The notes: generated from the sequence alone by a model not told the origin. A stretch of 64,000 nt of DNA from Planctomycetota bacterium (GCA_015075515.1 JABTUE010000001.1:124001-188000); one strand, 5' to 3'; shown: positions 44,644-54,154, numbered from the stretch's first letter. A program made the numbers and translations.

Positions 44644-47349
44644 TTACTGCGACTTTACGGCGCGGCGACGACGCAGCAGCGCCACACTGGCAATCGCCGC
44701 CAGGAACACAGCCGGTGCAAACGGTACTCCGTCGGCCGCCAGCCTCAGCCGGCAGGAGCCGACCCCTTCGTCATCGCGCGGCGGCGGCGGAGGTAGCGGC
44801 GGTGGTGTCGGCACCAGCTCAACCAGCACGCCCCCGGTCATGTGTACTGATCCGGGTACAACCTGCACGTTGGTTCCGTCGTGGATACCCGAGAGACGTA
44901 TCTGGCAGTAACCCAGCGCGGTTTCATCCTGGATTACGGCAAACAGAAAGCGTCGTGTCTGGCCTGTGGTGCAGAACATCTGCCCGCCGGCAAGCGAGAA
45001 CAGTGAGTTGCTGTTGAGCGGCCCGATCAAGCTGTTATAGGCGTTGGCCGTGTCTGAAATGTCAATCACACCCAATGGGCCGCCGCCCTCCAGATACAGA
45101 ATAGGTCGTAGCCCTGAACTGTTACCTACGCCGCCGAATCCAAAGTTTACGTCAAAGGTCAAATCCGGCAGCAGGCCGCCCGCACCACGCGCCGCGCACG
45201 TGATGCGGAACAACGCCACCGGCTGGCCCGGCCGGGCGGTTACATTGTCGGTTACGCGCTCGACGGTAATGTCAATGCCGGCCTGGGCCACGCCGTTGCG
45301 GATATCCAGTGCCGGCCCGTAAATACGCGGCACAGTGGGGGCGACTTCGCTGTAACCGCAACGCAAAAAGCTGTTCGCCGCAGCATTGTCGGACTGGTCC
45401 AGCCAGAAAGCCAGGTTCGTCGTGGGCGCAGCGCCCGGTGCAATGTCCACCACCATCAGCACGTTTGTGCCGCTGAAGGTTGCCGTCAGGCCTCCGATCA
45501 GGCTGAACGTGATGTCAGTTGCGTTGATTGTTGTCGTGTAGCTCAGGCCTGTGTCACCGGCATCCACCAGGCCGGGCTGTAGACCGCTGTCTATATAGAG
45601 GCGGGCGGCTGCGATAGCGACGGTGGTTGTGGTGCCGAAGATCAGGTTGGTGATCGTGAACGGGGGCGCGACGGAAGACTTCATGTAGAAGCTCAAGGCT
45701 GGAACATTCGTTGCCCCGGGTTGAACCGGCAACACGTCCAGATAACCGTCGCGGTTGTTGTTTGCGTACACCTGGGCGATGCCGGAACCCACTACGTCAA
45801 ATTTGCGCGGATTGGGGTTAAACCCGGACAGGCGCACGACCGAGGGACTGGTCAGTAGTTGAGTAACGGCGACTTCAATCGAGCCATAGCCTGTGTACGT
45901 GTTGGAGATCAGGATTGTCACCTGGTAGTCCTGCCCCGCCGTAGTTGCCGGCTCGTTCAGGCCCGCAAACGTAAAGTTAGTGGCCGGGGGCATGGACCCA
46001 ATCATTACGGAAGATGTCGCGGTCATGCGGTGCAGCCGAACCTCGGCGACAAATGCCAGGTTGAACCCGTTGATCGCGTTCAGACTGACGGCAACGCCGG
46101 TCATGGTAAAGTTGGACCCGGGCTCGGCGCGCAGTTCAAACTCTGCCACCGGGCGTTCGCTGCCGTCCGTCAACGCCAGATGTTCGAATGAACCATAGTT
46201 GCGGAAAGTGAACGCGGCCGTACCTGCCGGTCCTTCACGCATGGAAAACGGCAGCCCGTAGTAAGTGCCCCACCAGGTTGTCGTCCCTGTTGTCAGGCTT
46301 GTAACCCGGGCGAACCCTTCGGAAATGTTGCTGACGGCGGTTATGTCCACCACAACCAGATAGTTAATTTCCGTTCCGGGAAGGAATGATTCCGAAAAAC
46401 TGCTGAAGGTTATGCTGCTGCCGGCGGCGGCGGTTGCCAGTTGTGTATCAAACAGCGGATCCAGGGCGCCCGCGTTGGCAATGTCGCGATACAGCCGCGC
46501 CGTGCCGGTGACGAAACTGGAAAAAGACAGTGTAAGGCCGGTAAAGGTCGTGTTCGTGATGTGACAGCGCAGCCGGAACGATGCGATCACGACATCGGTG
46601 TCACCGGGCTTTCCTTTCTGCATGCTGCCGACGAGCGCGTTGTGTGTCAGCTCCATGCCCGTCTGAAACGTGAACCCGCTGGGTGTGAACACCACGCGGT
46701 CGCCGTTTGCGGGCCGCGTGCTTTGCGGTGTGGAGCTGTTGCCCAATCCGTTGACGGTGCTGGCGCCGCTGGGTGAGACGATGCCGCTGGTAAACAGAAA
46801 CGACTCGGTGTAGCCGGAAGGCAGCTTCTCCGGGCCATAGTGAATCTCGATGGCGTAATCCTGCCGCAGGTGTACCTGAAAACTGAACTGGGCATACCCG
46901 CAGGAAATCGAGTACCCGACATGCCCCATTTCGCGCCACTGCAGTACGACTCTGTCCGATTCAAAGTACGCCTGCATGGCCGCGGGTTCTTCGAGCAAAA
47001 CCTGCCACAGGTTGGCCGCAAACGCAAAGATTGTCCCGTGCAGGTCAGGGCCCGGGGTGCTCAAGTCATAGGGCGGCGCTGCGGCAAACCCGTCGGACGT
47101 GAACGTCGCGCGGCCGTCAGGCATCATGATTACCTGATGGTATTCCCGGTTGAAGTACCGAAACGTGAACGGCAGCCTGACCAGTTTCGGCAGGGCGTAC
47201 GATACGTTCGGACCGTCCAGCGATATGGAATTCGAGTTGACCCCCTCGCGTTGCACATAGGCCACGTTGGATGTCGCACGAGAGTAGGTTTGCGCCGCAA
47301 GCGGCAGGCACAGAGCAAGGCCCGCCAGGACCAAAACAAGTCGGTTCAT
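44644..47349 (-). CDS. Large surface protein with CTERM-like anchor
   Basis: A 901-residue exported protein with a signal peptide (MNRLVLVLAGLALCLPLAAQ). The body is beta-rich with repeated Ser/Thr/Val domains of roughly 100 residues; the first (residues 20-230) resembles a globular adhesin-like module. It ends with a Pro run, then GVGSCRLRLAADG and a hydrophobic segment (VFLAAIASVALL) capped by RRRR. That tail is the layout of CTERM-type sorting signals. No enzymatic motif is seen. Its promoter candidate is at 47379-47406. Confidence 0.7.
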   Translation of the reverse strand: MNRLVLVLAGLALCLPLAAQTYSRATSNVAYVQREGVNSNSISLDGPNVSYALPKLVRLPFTFRYFNREYHQVIMMPDGRATFTSDGFAAAPPYDLSTPGPDLHGTIFAFAANLWQVLLEEPAAMQAYFESDRVVLQWREMGHVGYSISCGYAQFSFQVHLRQDYAIEIHYGPEKLPSGYTESFLFTSGIVSPSGASTVNGLGNSSTPQSTRPANGDRVVFTPSGFTFQTGMELTHNALVGSMQKGKPGDTDVVIASFRLRCHITNTTFTGLTLSFSSFVTGTARLYRDIANAGALDPLFDTQLATAAAGSSITFSSFSESFLPGTEINYLVVVDITAVSNISEGFARVTSLTTGTTTWWGTYYGLPFSMREGPAGTAAFTFRNYGSFEHLALTDGSERPVAEFELRAEPGSNFTMTGVAVSLNAINGFNLAFVAEVRLHRMTATSSVMIGSMPPATNFTFAGLNEPATTAGQDYQVTILISNTYTGYGSIEVAVTQLLTSPSVVRLSGFNPNPRKFDVVGSGIAQVYANNNRDGYLDVLPVQPGATNVPALSFYMKSSVAPPFTITNLIFGTTTTVAIAAARLYIDSGLQPGLVDAGDTGLSYTTTINATDITFSLIGGLTATFSGTNVLMVVDIAPGAAPTTNLAFWLDQSDNAAANSFLRCGYSEVAPTVPRIYGPALDIRNGVAQAGIDITVERVTDNVTARPGQPVALFRITCAARGAGGLLPDLTFDVNFGFGGVGNSSGLRPILYLEGGGPLGVIDISDTANAYNSLIGPLNSNSLFSLAGGQMFCTTGQTRRFLFAVIQDETALGYCQIRLSGIHDGTNVQVVPGSVHMTGGVLVELVPTPPPLPPPPPRDDEGVGSCRLRLAADGVPFAPAVFLAAIASVALLRRRRAVKSQ

Positions 47350-47378
47350 GGCGATTGCCCGGTTAGAGAATGGCAGGC

Positions 47379-47406
47379 AGGATAATTTCGGAGACGCTCA
47401 GGACAA
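47379..47406 (-). promoter_or_regulatory. Candidate promoter of the surface protein
   Basis: On the minus strand, TTGTCC (47406-47401), a 16-base spacer and TATCCT (47384-47379) lie about 30 bases upstream of ATG 47349. Confidence 0.4.
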
Positions 47407-47420
47407 GCATGCCCCGACTG

Positions 47421-47879
47421 CTACTTCTTTTTGAGCTTGCGCTGGGTCTGCCACTGGTACAGCAGTTCCATGGCCCGCACCACTTCGCCGGCTTCACGTT
47501 CGTTGGCGTGTTCCAGCGCCAGCACCACGCGGGTGGGGCCGATCGGTTCCACGCTGTCCAGTACCTTCTGGGCCTTGGGTGTCAGCCTCAGCTCGCGTTT
47601 GCGTTTGTCGGCGGGGCTGGGCTCGCGCGTGATGAAGCCGTTGTTTTCCAGACGGTTGAGCATCTGGGTGATCGCGGGCTGGGCCTTGCCCAGCAGTTCC
47701 GTCAGGTCGGTGGTGGTGATGTCGGCCTGGCGTTCCACGGCACGCAGCAGGGCGTATTGCTTGGCGGTCATGCCGTGCTGGGCCTCCAGTTCGCGCGACC
47801 AGGATTCATGGGCGGCTTCGTTGGCCCAGTACAGGCGCAGAAACTCGCGCACGTAGGTCAGTGCGGTCTGGACGTCCAT
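47421..47879 (-). CDS. MarR-family transcriptional regulator
   Basis: A 152-residue winged-helix protein. The HTH is ITTTDLTELLGKAQPAITQM (near residues 55-75). The wing, LENNGFITREPSPADKRKRE, carries the DxRxR-type motif. The flanking helices match MarR dimerisation regions (QYALLRAVERQADI). The target is unknown; neighbours are the surface protein downstream and ogt upstream, both on the same strand. No clear palindromic operator was found in the 160-base gap before it. Confidence 0.9.
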   Translation of the reverse strand: MDVQTALTYVREFLRLYWANEAAHESWSRELEAQHGMTAKQYALLRAVERQADITTTDLTELLGKAQPAITQMLNRLENNGFITREPSPADKRKRELRLTPKAQKVLDSVEPIGPTRVVLALEHANEREAGEVVRAMELLYQWQTQRKLKKK

Positions 47880-48043
47880 GGCGTGCAGGATAGCGCGGCG
47901 GTTGGCGGGCGCCAGTCATATAACGCAATGATGAAACAGGACGGTTTTAGTCCACGTTGACCGAAACAGTCGGCAACATGTCCCGCCCGGCGTGTTGCCG
48001 GGCGTAAGTCGTTGCCCGCAAACCATCTGCCCGAACGTGCTGC

Positions 48044-48565
48044 CTAACCCGCCCAGGCAATGCCTTCCAGCCGCAGCAGTTTGCGTTTGCGGTCCAGCCC
48101 GCCTGAAAATCCGCCCAGGCGGCGGCCCGCGGCCAGAACGCGGTGGCAGGGCACAAAGATCGGCAACGGGTTGGCGCCCACGGCGTTGCCCACGGCGCGG
48201 GTGGCGCCCTTGCGTCCGGCGTTTTCGGCCAGTTCGGCGTAGGTTGTGGCGTTGCCGTACTTCAGGCGTTGCAGCCGGCGCCACACCGCGCGCTGGAACT
48301 CGCTGCCGCAGGACAGATCCAGCGGCGTTTCGAATTTCTCGCGCGCGCTGAGCAGGTATTCGACCAGTTCACTGCAGGCCTGCTCGAGCACTTCCCACGG
48401 GTGAAAGCGTCCCTTGCCGTGGTCGCGCCGGCGGCAGATGCCGCCGGCCAGCATGCGCTCAATGTCTCCGTCCAGACACACCGCCACCAGTCCGTGTTCG
48501 CCGGCGCATAACCCGACTTCTCCAAGCGGCGTGGGTACACAGGCAAGGGCAAGCTGGTTGCGCAT
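48044..48565 (-). CDS. ogt: Methylated-DNA-protein-cysteine methyltransferase
   Basis: A 173-residue suicide repair protein that removes methyl groups from O6-methylguanine. The active-site motif IFVPCHRVLAAGRRLGGFSG is intact. The DNA-binding HTH (FQRAVWRRLQRLKYGNATTY) precedes it. MRNQLALACVPTPLGEVGL is chosen as the start because GGAG precedes it. The N-terminal domain is short, as in Ogt/MGMT-type proteins, with no Ada sensor. It is divergent from the acyltransferase gene, 42 bases away. Confidence 0.92.
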   Translation of the reverse strand: MRNQLALACVPTPLGEVGLCAGEHGLVAVCLDGDIERMLAGGICRRRDHGKGRFHPWEVLEQACSELVEYLLSAREKFETPLDLSCGSEFQRAVWRRLQRLKYGNATTYAELAENAGRKGATRAVGNAVGANPLPIFVPCHRVLAAGRRLGGFSGGLDRKRKLLRLEGIAWAG

Positions 48566-48607
48566 GGAGGTCTCCGGTGTCAACGTGCGACTATACGCGG
48601 AGGCGGT

Positions 48608-49450
48608 GTGTCAGTCGCAAGCCCCAAGTTGGATGCCTGGCAGGCGCTGCGTCGCTGGCGCAAGTTTGGCGACGAAAACCCGGGCGCCTTCGGCATTACC
48701 GAACGCATCAAGTTCGCCGGCGTGTCGGCCCTGGCGCGTGTGATGCTGCTGGTGCTGGGCGCCACCACCCGCCAGAGCGCACACGGCGACGAAGCCATCC
48801 GCGAGGACCTGCTGCTGGGCCACACCAGCGCGCTGTTTGTAAGTTGGCACAACCGGCTGGCCGGCGCGCTGACCTACCACGACCTGTTTGGCCGGCGCAA
48901 CATGGCCTACCGGCTGGAAACCATCGTGTCAGCCAGCCGCGATGGCGAACTGTTGGCGCGCATGATCCGCGAATCCGGCGGCGGGGTAATCCGCGGCAGC
49001 AGCAGCCGCGAGGGCGTGGCCGCGCTCAAGCAGGCCATGGATCGCCTGCGCCAGGGCTTCAACCTGTTCACCGTGGGCGACGGGCCGCGCGGCCCGCGCT
49101 ATGAAATGAAACCCGGCCCGATCCTGCTGGCCAAGATGTCCGGCCTGCCGGTTTATCCCTTCACCTGGGCGGGGTCGCGTGTGGCCCAGTTGCACCGTGC
49201 CTGGGACCAGATGATGATCCCGCTGCCGCTGTCGCGTGTTCAGTATCGTTTCGGCCCGCCGCTGCGCGTGGCGCCCGACGCAGGCCCGCGCGAGATCGCC
49301 GCCGCGAGGCGTGAATTGGAAGCCCGCCTGAACGAACTGACGCGCTGGGCCGACGACAACACCCGTGTGGCGTGGCAGATTCCAAGGCCGCGGCCCGGCG
49401 AAGTGCTGAAGCGCCGCCCGCACCAGAAGATCAATACGCGGCGCGTGTAG
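48608..49450 (+). CDS. DUF374-type lysophospholipid acyltransferase family protein
   Basis: A 280-residue protein of the DUF374 group, related to LpxL-type acyltransferases. VSWHNRLAGALTYHDLFGRR holds the variant HxxxxD-like site. SASRDGELLARMIRESGGGV, then VIRGSSSREGVAALKQAMDR and VGDGPRGPRYEMKPGPILLA, give the standard motif order. GTG start with GGAGG four bases upstream. It is likely membrane-associated and adds an acyl chain to a lipid A-type or phospholipid acceptor. Followed by the M20 gene after 35 bases. Confidence 0.82.
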   Translation: MSVASPKLDAWQALRRWRKFGDENPGAFGITERIKFAGVSALARVMLLVLGATTRQSAHGDEAIREDLLLGHTSALFVSWHNRLAGALTYHDLFGRRNMAYRLETIVSASRDGELLARMIRESGGGVIRGSSSREGVAALKQAMDRLRQGFNLFTVGDGPRGPRYEMKPGPILLAKMSGLPVYPFTWAGSRVAQLHRAWDQMMIPLPLSRVQYRFGPPLRVAPDAGPREIAAARRELEARLNELTRWADDNTRVAWQIPRPRPGEVLKRRPHQKINTRRV

Positions 49451-49485
49451 CCCGCCGCTGGTATCCTGTACCCGGAGACCGCCCG

Positions 49486-50652
49486 ATGACACACGCATTG
49501 CTGGATGCCGCGCAGGCCTGCCGCGAGTGGCTGGTCAGCACCCGCCGAGACCTGCACAAACACCCCGAACTCTCGCTGAAGGAAAAACGCACCGGCCAGG
49601 TCACCGCCGACGCGATGGAAAAGCTCGGCCTGAAGGTGCGCCGCAATTTCTGGGGCGAAGGTTTTGTCGCCGACCTGGACGTGCCGGGCGGCAAGGGCCG
49701 CATCGCCCTGCGCGCCGACATGGACGCCCTGCCGCTGACGGAACTCAACGACGTGCCCTACAAATCCTGCAATGTCGGGGTCGCGCACATGTGCGGCCAC
49801 GACACACACATGACCATGGCGCTGGGCGCGGCGCGGCTGCTGGCAGAAAACCGGGCCAGGCTCAAACGCAGCGTGCGCTTTCTGTTCCAGCCCAGCGAGG
49901 AAACCCCGCCCGGTGGCGCCAAGGGCATGATCGCCGCCGGCTGTCTGGATGGCGTGGATGAAGTCTATGGCGTTCACAACCAGCCGTTGCTGGAAGTCGG
50001 CAAGGTTGCCACGCGCGCCGGTGCCATGACGGCCGCCGCCGACACCATTCGCGTCAGGTTGACCGGCCGCGGCGGCCATGCCTCGCGCCCGCACGAGGCG
50101 CTGGACCCGATTCCCGGCGCCTGCGCGCTGGTGACGCAGTTGCAGTCTCTGGTGTCGCGGCGTGTGGCGCCCGGTACCCCGGCCGTGGTCAGTGTCACCC
50201 GTGTCAGCGCCGGCACCACGCACAACATCATCCCTGACTTTGCCGAGCTTGAGGGCACGGTGCGCACCTTTGACGCCGCGCTGCGCGACCAACTGGAACA
50301 GCAGATCGGCCACATGACCCGCGGTGTCGCCGAGGCCCACGGGCTGAAGGCCGATTACCGGTTTGAACGCGGCTACGACAGCATCGTCAACCATACAAGC
50401 GGCGTGGCGGCCGTGCGCAGGGCCGCGGCCGACGTGGTGGGCGAGGCCAACGTGGACACCGAATACCCGGCCCAGACCTGGGGCGAAGACTTTGCCTATT
50501 TCCTGCAGCATCGGCCGGGGGCGTTCTTTGTGGTCGGCAGCGGCAACAAGCAGAAGGGCATTATCGAGCCCGTGCACAGCCCGCGCTTTGACGTGGACGA
50601 AACATGTCTGGAAATCGGGGCGGCGATTCTGGCGCGCCTGGCGATGGGGTAG
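49486..50652 (+). CDS. M20-family amidohydrolase
   Basis: A 388-residue metal-dependent N-acyl-amino-acid hydrolase of the IAA/hippurate hydrolase subgroup. The metal site is seen in AHMCGHDTHMTMALG, in FQPSEETPPGGAKGMIAAGC and in the late YPAQTWGEDFAYFLQ. TGRGGHASRPHEALDPI is the lid-domain His loop. Normal family length with the start MTHALLDAAQACREWLVSTR. GGAGA lies upstream of the ATG. The substrate is not predictable from sequence. It may be co-transcribed with the acyltransferase gene. Confidence 0.92.
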   Translation: MTHALLDAAQACREWLVSTRRDLHKHPELSLKEKRTGQVTADAMEKLGLKVRRNFWGEGFVADLDVPGGKGRIALRADMDALPLTELNDVPYKSCNVGVAHMCGHDTHMTMALGAARLLAENRARLKRSVRFLFQPSEETPPGGAKGMIAAGCLDGVDEVYGVHNQPLLEVGKVATRAGAMTAAADTIRVRLTGRGGHASRPHEALDPIPGACALVTQLQSLVSRRVAPGTPAVVSVTRVSAGTTHNIIPDFAELEGTVRTFDAALRDQLEQQIGHMTRGVAEAHGLKADYRFERGYDSIVNHTSGVAAVRRAAADVVGEANVDTEYPAQTWGEDFAYFLQHRPGAFFVVGSGNKQKGIIEPVHSPRFDVDETCLEIGAAILARLAMG

Positions 50653-50662
50653 CGTCGCAACC

Positions 50663-52174
50663 CTAGGGAACCGTGATGCTCAACGCGCGCTGGGCGGTGT
50701 TGCCGGCGCTGTCGCGTACGCGCACGATGAACGAATACGTGCCCGAGGCCGTGGGCGTGCCCGAAATCGTCGTCAGGCCGTTGTCGGGCGCCGCGATGGC
50801 CATGTGCAGCGGCGCGTTGGCACCCGATGCAAGTTCCGTGGTGGTGAAAAGCTGCGTGCCGTCGGCGGAATAGCACACGGCTTCGTACTGCTGGCCGCCG
50901 GGCATGGAAACGGCAAAGCCGGCAGTGCCGAAGATATCGTCAAAGCTGCCGCCGGCCGGCCGCACGTACTGGGCGCCGCCGCCGTAGCCCCGCAGAATCA
51001 CGCGCATGGCGTCGCGCGAGGCGTCACCGCCGGTAAGAGTCGAGGCGGCAAAACCCGCGCCCGTGGCCACCGGCAGCAGCGTCACCGGGCTGGCGGCCGT
51101 CCAGGCCGTGCTCAGCGGCATGGGGAACTTGTGCACGCGCGCCGGGCCGGCGGTCTTTTCCACCAGATAGGGCGTGCCGGTAGCCCAGTCCAACAGCAGT
51201 GTTTCACAGTTCTGGGGGCCGCCGGGGTAGGTGAACCAGAACTCTTCATAGCTCAGCACGATCGCCGCGCCGCCGGTGGCGGGCACAATCGGTTCTTCCA
51301 CGCGCACCATGCGGCAGTTGCCCCGGTTCAGGCCGTTGTCGCCCACGTCGCCGATGTACAGGTATTCTTTGTTCGGGTCGGGGCCGGGGCCAAGGGCGAT
51401 GTCTTCCCAGTCTACGGGTGTGAACCCCAGCGTGTACCGCTGGCGGATGTTGCCCGCCGTGTCCACGGCATACAGCTCCGCCCCGGCGCCGCTGTCGTCG
51501 TGAACCCACAGGATGCCGGGGTTGCGGCGCGAGGCGCAGATGCCGCTGGCTTCGGAGAGCATGCCGCCGCCCAGCGACTGGTCGAGCTGGCCCGTGATCG
51601 AAAACGCGCCCCAGTTGACGGGCACCTGCCGCGCGTCCAGCACCAGCCCCGGCGGCAAAGAGCCCGAGGCCAGGCTCCAGGTGTAGCCCACGCCCGAGCC
51701 GCCGGCGGCGTCCAGCCACGCAGTGCAGGGCGTGCCCAGTGCTGCGTTGGGCAGGCTGGTGGTGGTGACAATCAGGCTGCCGACGGGCAGAACCACCAGT
51801 TCGCGCGGAAACGACGCGTCGGCAGTGCCGGTCTGTGAAAACACGCGCAGCGTGAACTGGTAGGTGCCCGCGGCCGTCGGCTGGCCGGACAGCGTGTTGA
51901 CGGTGCTGTTGGAATAGCCAAGGCTCATGCCCGGCGGCAGAGAGCCCGAGGACACCATCCAGTGCAGCGGCTGCTGGTCGGCGTCGGCCAGTTTGCCGCC
52001 CACGGTAATCTGTTCGCTGTAGGGCGTGTCAGCCCAGGCCTGGGACAATGTGGCCGGCGACATTGTGTAAATGGACCACGACCCGTCATCGCCGCCGGAC
52101 GAACCGTCGCCGCCGCAGGCCGCAAGGACCAGCAGCACGGTCAGTCCGGCAAGCACGGGGGCGCGGCGGGTCAT
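50663..52174 (-). CDS. Lipoprotein with putative Ig (He_PIG) domains
   Basis: A 503-residue lipoprotein (signal MTRRAPVLAGLTVLLVLAAC, lipobox LAAC). Two He_PIG-type putative Ig domains lie at about residues 40-125 (LHWMVSSGSLPPGMSLGYSN) and 135-205 (TWSLASGSLPPGLVLD); the second breaks off and a beta-propeller-like region (DWEDIALGPGPDPNKEYLYI) follows. The end TTISGTPTASGTYSFIVRVR is the second half of such a domain, so the propeller may be inserted in one Ig domain. ATG overlaps the stop of the upstream gene (TAATG). Confidence 0.7.
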   Translation of the reverse strand: MTRRAPVLAGLTVLLVLAACGGDGSSGGDDGSWSIYTMSPATLSQAWADTPYSEQITVGGKLADADQQPLHWMVSSGSLPPGMSLGYSNSTVNTLSGQPTAAGTYQFTLRVFSQTGTADASFPRELVVLPVGSLIVTTTSLPNAALGTPCTAWLDAAGGSGVGYTWSLASGSLPPGLVLDARQVPVNWGAFSITGQLDQSLGGGMLSEASGICASRRNPGILWVHDDSGAGAELYAVDTAGNIRQRYTLGFTPVDWEDIALGPGPDPNKEYLYIGDVGDNGLNRGNCRMVRVEEPIVPATGGAAIVLSYEEFWFTYPGGPQNCETLLLDWATGTPYLVEKTAGPARVHKFPMPLSTAWTAASPVTLLPVATGAGFAASTLTGGDASRDAMRVILRGYGGGAQYVRPAGGSFDDIFGTAGFAVSMPGGQQYEAVCYSADGTQLFTTTELASGANAPLHMAIAAPDNGLTTISGTPTASGTYSFIVRVRDSAGNTAQRALSITVP

Positions 52175-54051
52175 TAACGCTTCCTGTCACTGTTGAAGAC
52201 CGAAACTTCCTCGTCGTTCAGAAACACCTTGCCGTCGGTAACGCGAAGCTGGTGGGTGGCTTCGGTGCCCTTGTCGCTGGTCAGCACCAGCGCCATGCCG
52301 GTCAGGTTGAACTCAACGCGCCACTTGCCGTTTTCCTGCTTGTTGTTTTCACTCCAGGCGCCACCGGTGTGGGTTTCATTGCCGCCGCCGTCCTTGCCTT
52401 TCACATAGTGGTCGCCGGTAAATACGTAGGTGTACAGGTACGTGCCGTCGCTGCCGAAGTGCCAGTGGATCTTGGTCTCCCAGCTTGAGCTGTTGGCGCC
52501 GCTGCCGGCCTGCTTGTAGCGATAGATATGCAGGCACTTGCCGAACAGTTGCTTGCGGATTTCCTCGCGCCGGGCTTCGGCCTGGGGTTTTGCAAACTGC
52601 ACCGACTTGACCACGGCGTCGCAGTAGCCGTTGAGTTTGTCGCGGTCCGATTTGGCGCCGATGAACGTGACCGCCAGCGCGTTGCCCGAAGGCCCGATCA
52701 CCATCACCGCCCGCGCGTGGTACACATCGTTGGCGTAATCCTGGGTCAGCTTGCCGCCCTCCACCCTGCACTGGCCGCTGGGTTTGAGCACCACACCCTG
52801 TTCGATTTCGCTCAGGTTCATGTCGTCGTGCAGAAACGCCGCGCCGCTGGCCGCCGTCAGCCCGGTCTGCAGCGCCAGAATACCCAGCCCGCGCTGGTCG
52901 TCGGGGCGCATCACAAAGATCGGATTCTTGCCGTCGCAGCCGCCCTTGGTTCCCGCCGGGGTTTTGAACGAAATGCCCAGAAAGTCCGTCTTCAGGCGCT
53001 TTTCGCCGCCGTACGGCACGTTGTACTGCAGTTCGTCGCCCTCCAGCTTGTCCACCTCGCGCTGGTCGGACTTCCAGTTCGGGTCTTCCTTGACGGCGCG
53101 AACTTTGGCCTTGTCGTTGGCTTCGGCGGGTTTTTCCAGTTTGGGGCCGTCTTCGCCGCCACCCTCGACGGGCTTGCCGCCGGCCAGCGGCGCGCGGGTG
53201 TAGCTGTTGCCGTCCACAATCAGGTTTTTGCCATCGGGTGCCAGAAACAGCGCCTTGGCGGCGCCGCCGGACGGAGTCAGCACCAGAAACCCGTGCACCG
53301 GGCCCAGTTCCACGCGCCACTTGCCGGATTCCTGCATCTGCTGGTCACCGCCGCGGTACACCAGCGCGTAGCCGCCGTCGGCCTTGATGTCGGCGGTGAC
53401 GGATTCGCCGCCGACGCTCAGGCTCAGTCGCTGGCCGGAGACCTGGGAACGCCAGTGTGCCATTTCCTTTTCGTTGTCGGGCGCGGCCCAGGCGACGCTT
53501 TCGTCCAGGGCTTTGGTCAGCGCGCGGGCGGTGGCCGCCGAATCGGCCAGAATCACCGCGGCCCAGCCCTGGCTCTTGTCACCGGTGGCGCCCAGGGCGC
53601 TGCCGTAGACTTCGTCGCCTTCGTAGGCGGCACTGACCTTGCCGCCGCTGACTTTGGGTTCCGATGTACGCTCGGCCCAGGCGTCTTCGTGCAACTGGGT
53701 CAGGTCCATTTCCGGCGCGAACAACTGCTTGATCTCGTCGGTCGAAAGACCGCTGCGCAGCAGCAGGATGCCGACGCGGTCGTTGCCCTTGAGCACCAGG
53801 GCGTTGGCGTGCGGTGTGAAGCTGGCCGTCAGCCCGGCGGGAATCTTCAGACTGATGCCCAGACGCGCTGATTTCACGCGCGTGCCGGCGCTGTAGGTCT
53901 TGTCCTTGGCCAGCTCTTCGCCCTCCAGACCGCTTTGCAGCAGTGTCAGGCCGCACGCGGGCACAGGCGGCTGGGCCAGCGGCGAGACGACAAACAGAAA
54001 CAGCGGCGCGGCAACAAGGGCGGCGCGCGCGAACAAACGGACACTGGGCAT
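52174..54051 (-). CDS. Exported two-lobed protein of unknown function
   Basis: A 625-residue protein with signal peptide (LFARAALVAAPLFLFVVSPL). Two homologous-looking halves are visible: residues about 40-290 and 340-625 both have an ISxKxPAG strand (LGISLKIPAG, LGISFKTPAG), an ILxLxxGL strand (VGILLLRSGL, LGILALQTGL) and a closing ESGKWRVELG / ENGKWRVEFN lipocalin-like strand. A Pro/Glu/Lys-rich linker joins them. No catalytic motif. Its stop overlaps the start of the He_PIG lipoprotein gene, so the two are translationally coupled. Probably periplasmic. Confidence 0.65.
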   Translation of the reverse strand: MPSVRLFARAALVAAPLFLFVVSPLAQPPVPACGLTLLQSGLEGEELAKDKTYSAGTRVKSARLGISLKIPAGLTASFTPHANALVLKGNDRVGILLLRSGLSTDEIKQLFAPEMDLTQLHEDAWAERTSEPKVSGGKVSAAYEGDEVYGSALGATGDKSQGWAAVILADSAATARALTKALDESVAWAAPDNEKEMAHWRSQVSGQRLSLSVGGESVTADIKADGGYALVYRGGDQQMQESGKWRVELGPVHGFLVLTPSGGAAKALFLAPDGKNLIVDGNSYTRAPLAGGKPVEGGGEDGPKLEKPAEANDKAKVRAVKEDPNWKSDQREVDKLEGDELQYNVPYGGEKRLKTDFLGISFKTPAGTKGGCDGKNPIFVMRPDDQRGLGILALQTGLTAASGAAFLHDDMNLSEIEQGVVLKPSGQCRVEGGKLTQDYANDVYHARAVMVIGPSGNALAVTFIGAKSDRDKLNGYCDAVVKSVQFAKPQAEARREEIRKQLFGKCLHIYRYKQAGSGANSSSWETKIHWHFGSDGTYLYTYVFTGDHYVKGKDGGGNETHTGGAWSENNKQENGKWRVEFNLTGMALVLTSDKGTEATHQLRVTDGKVFLNDEEVSVFNSDRKR

Positions 54052-54078
54052 GCGATACCTCGGTTGTGAGCGGCCCGG

Positions 54079-54110
54079 ATTATAGCACGAAAGGCCGGAC
54101 GGCAGGGCAA
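54079..54110 (-). promoter_or_regulatory. Candidate promoter of the two-lobed protein gene
   Basis: A perfect TATAAT (minus strand, 54084-54079) lies 27 bases before ATG 54051. The -35 is weak: TTGCCC (54110-54105) at 20-base spacing. Confidence 0.4.
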
Positions 54111-54121
54111 AACCCGCGCCT

Positions 54122-54148
54122 TTGCCAGGCGTGAACTGTGACTACACT
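54122..54148 (+). promoter_or_regulatory. Candidate promoter of yggS, near-leaderless
   Basis: TTGCCA at 54122-54127 and TACACT at 54143-54148, spacer 15. The -10 ends six bases before the GTG start at 54155, so the transcript would have almost no leader. Confidence 0.4.
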
Positions 54149-54154
54149 GGCGCC

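Noticed and set aside
47984..48003. GCCCGGC-GTGTT-GCCGGGC hairpin as an ogt terminator
   Set aside because: The stem is only seven pairs and has no T tract on either strand.
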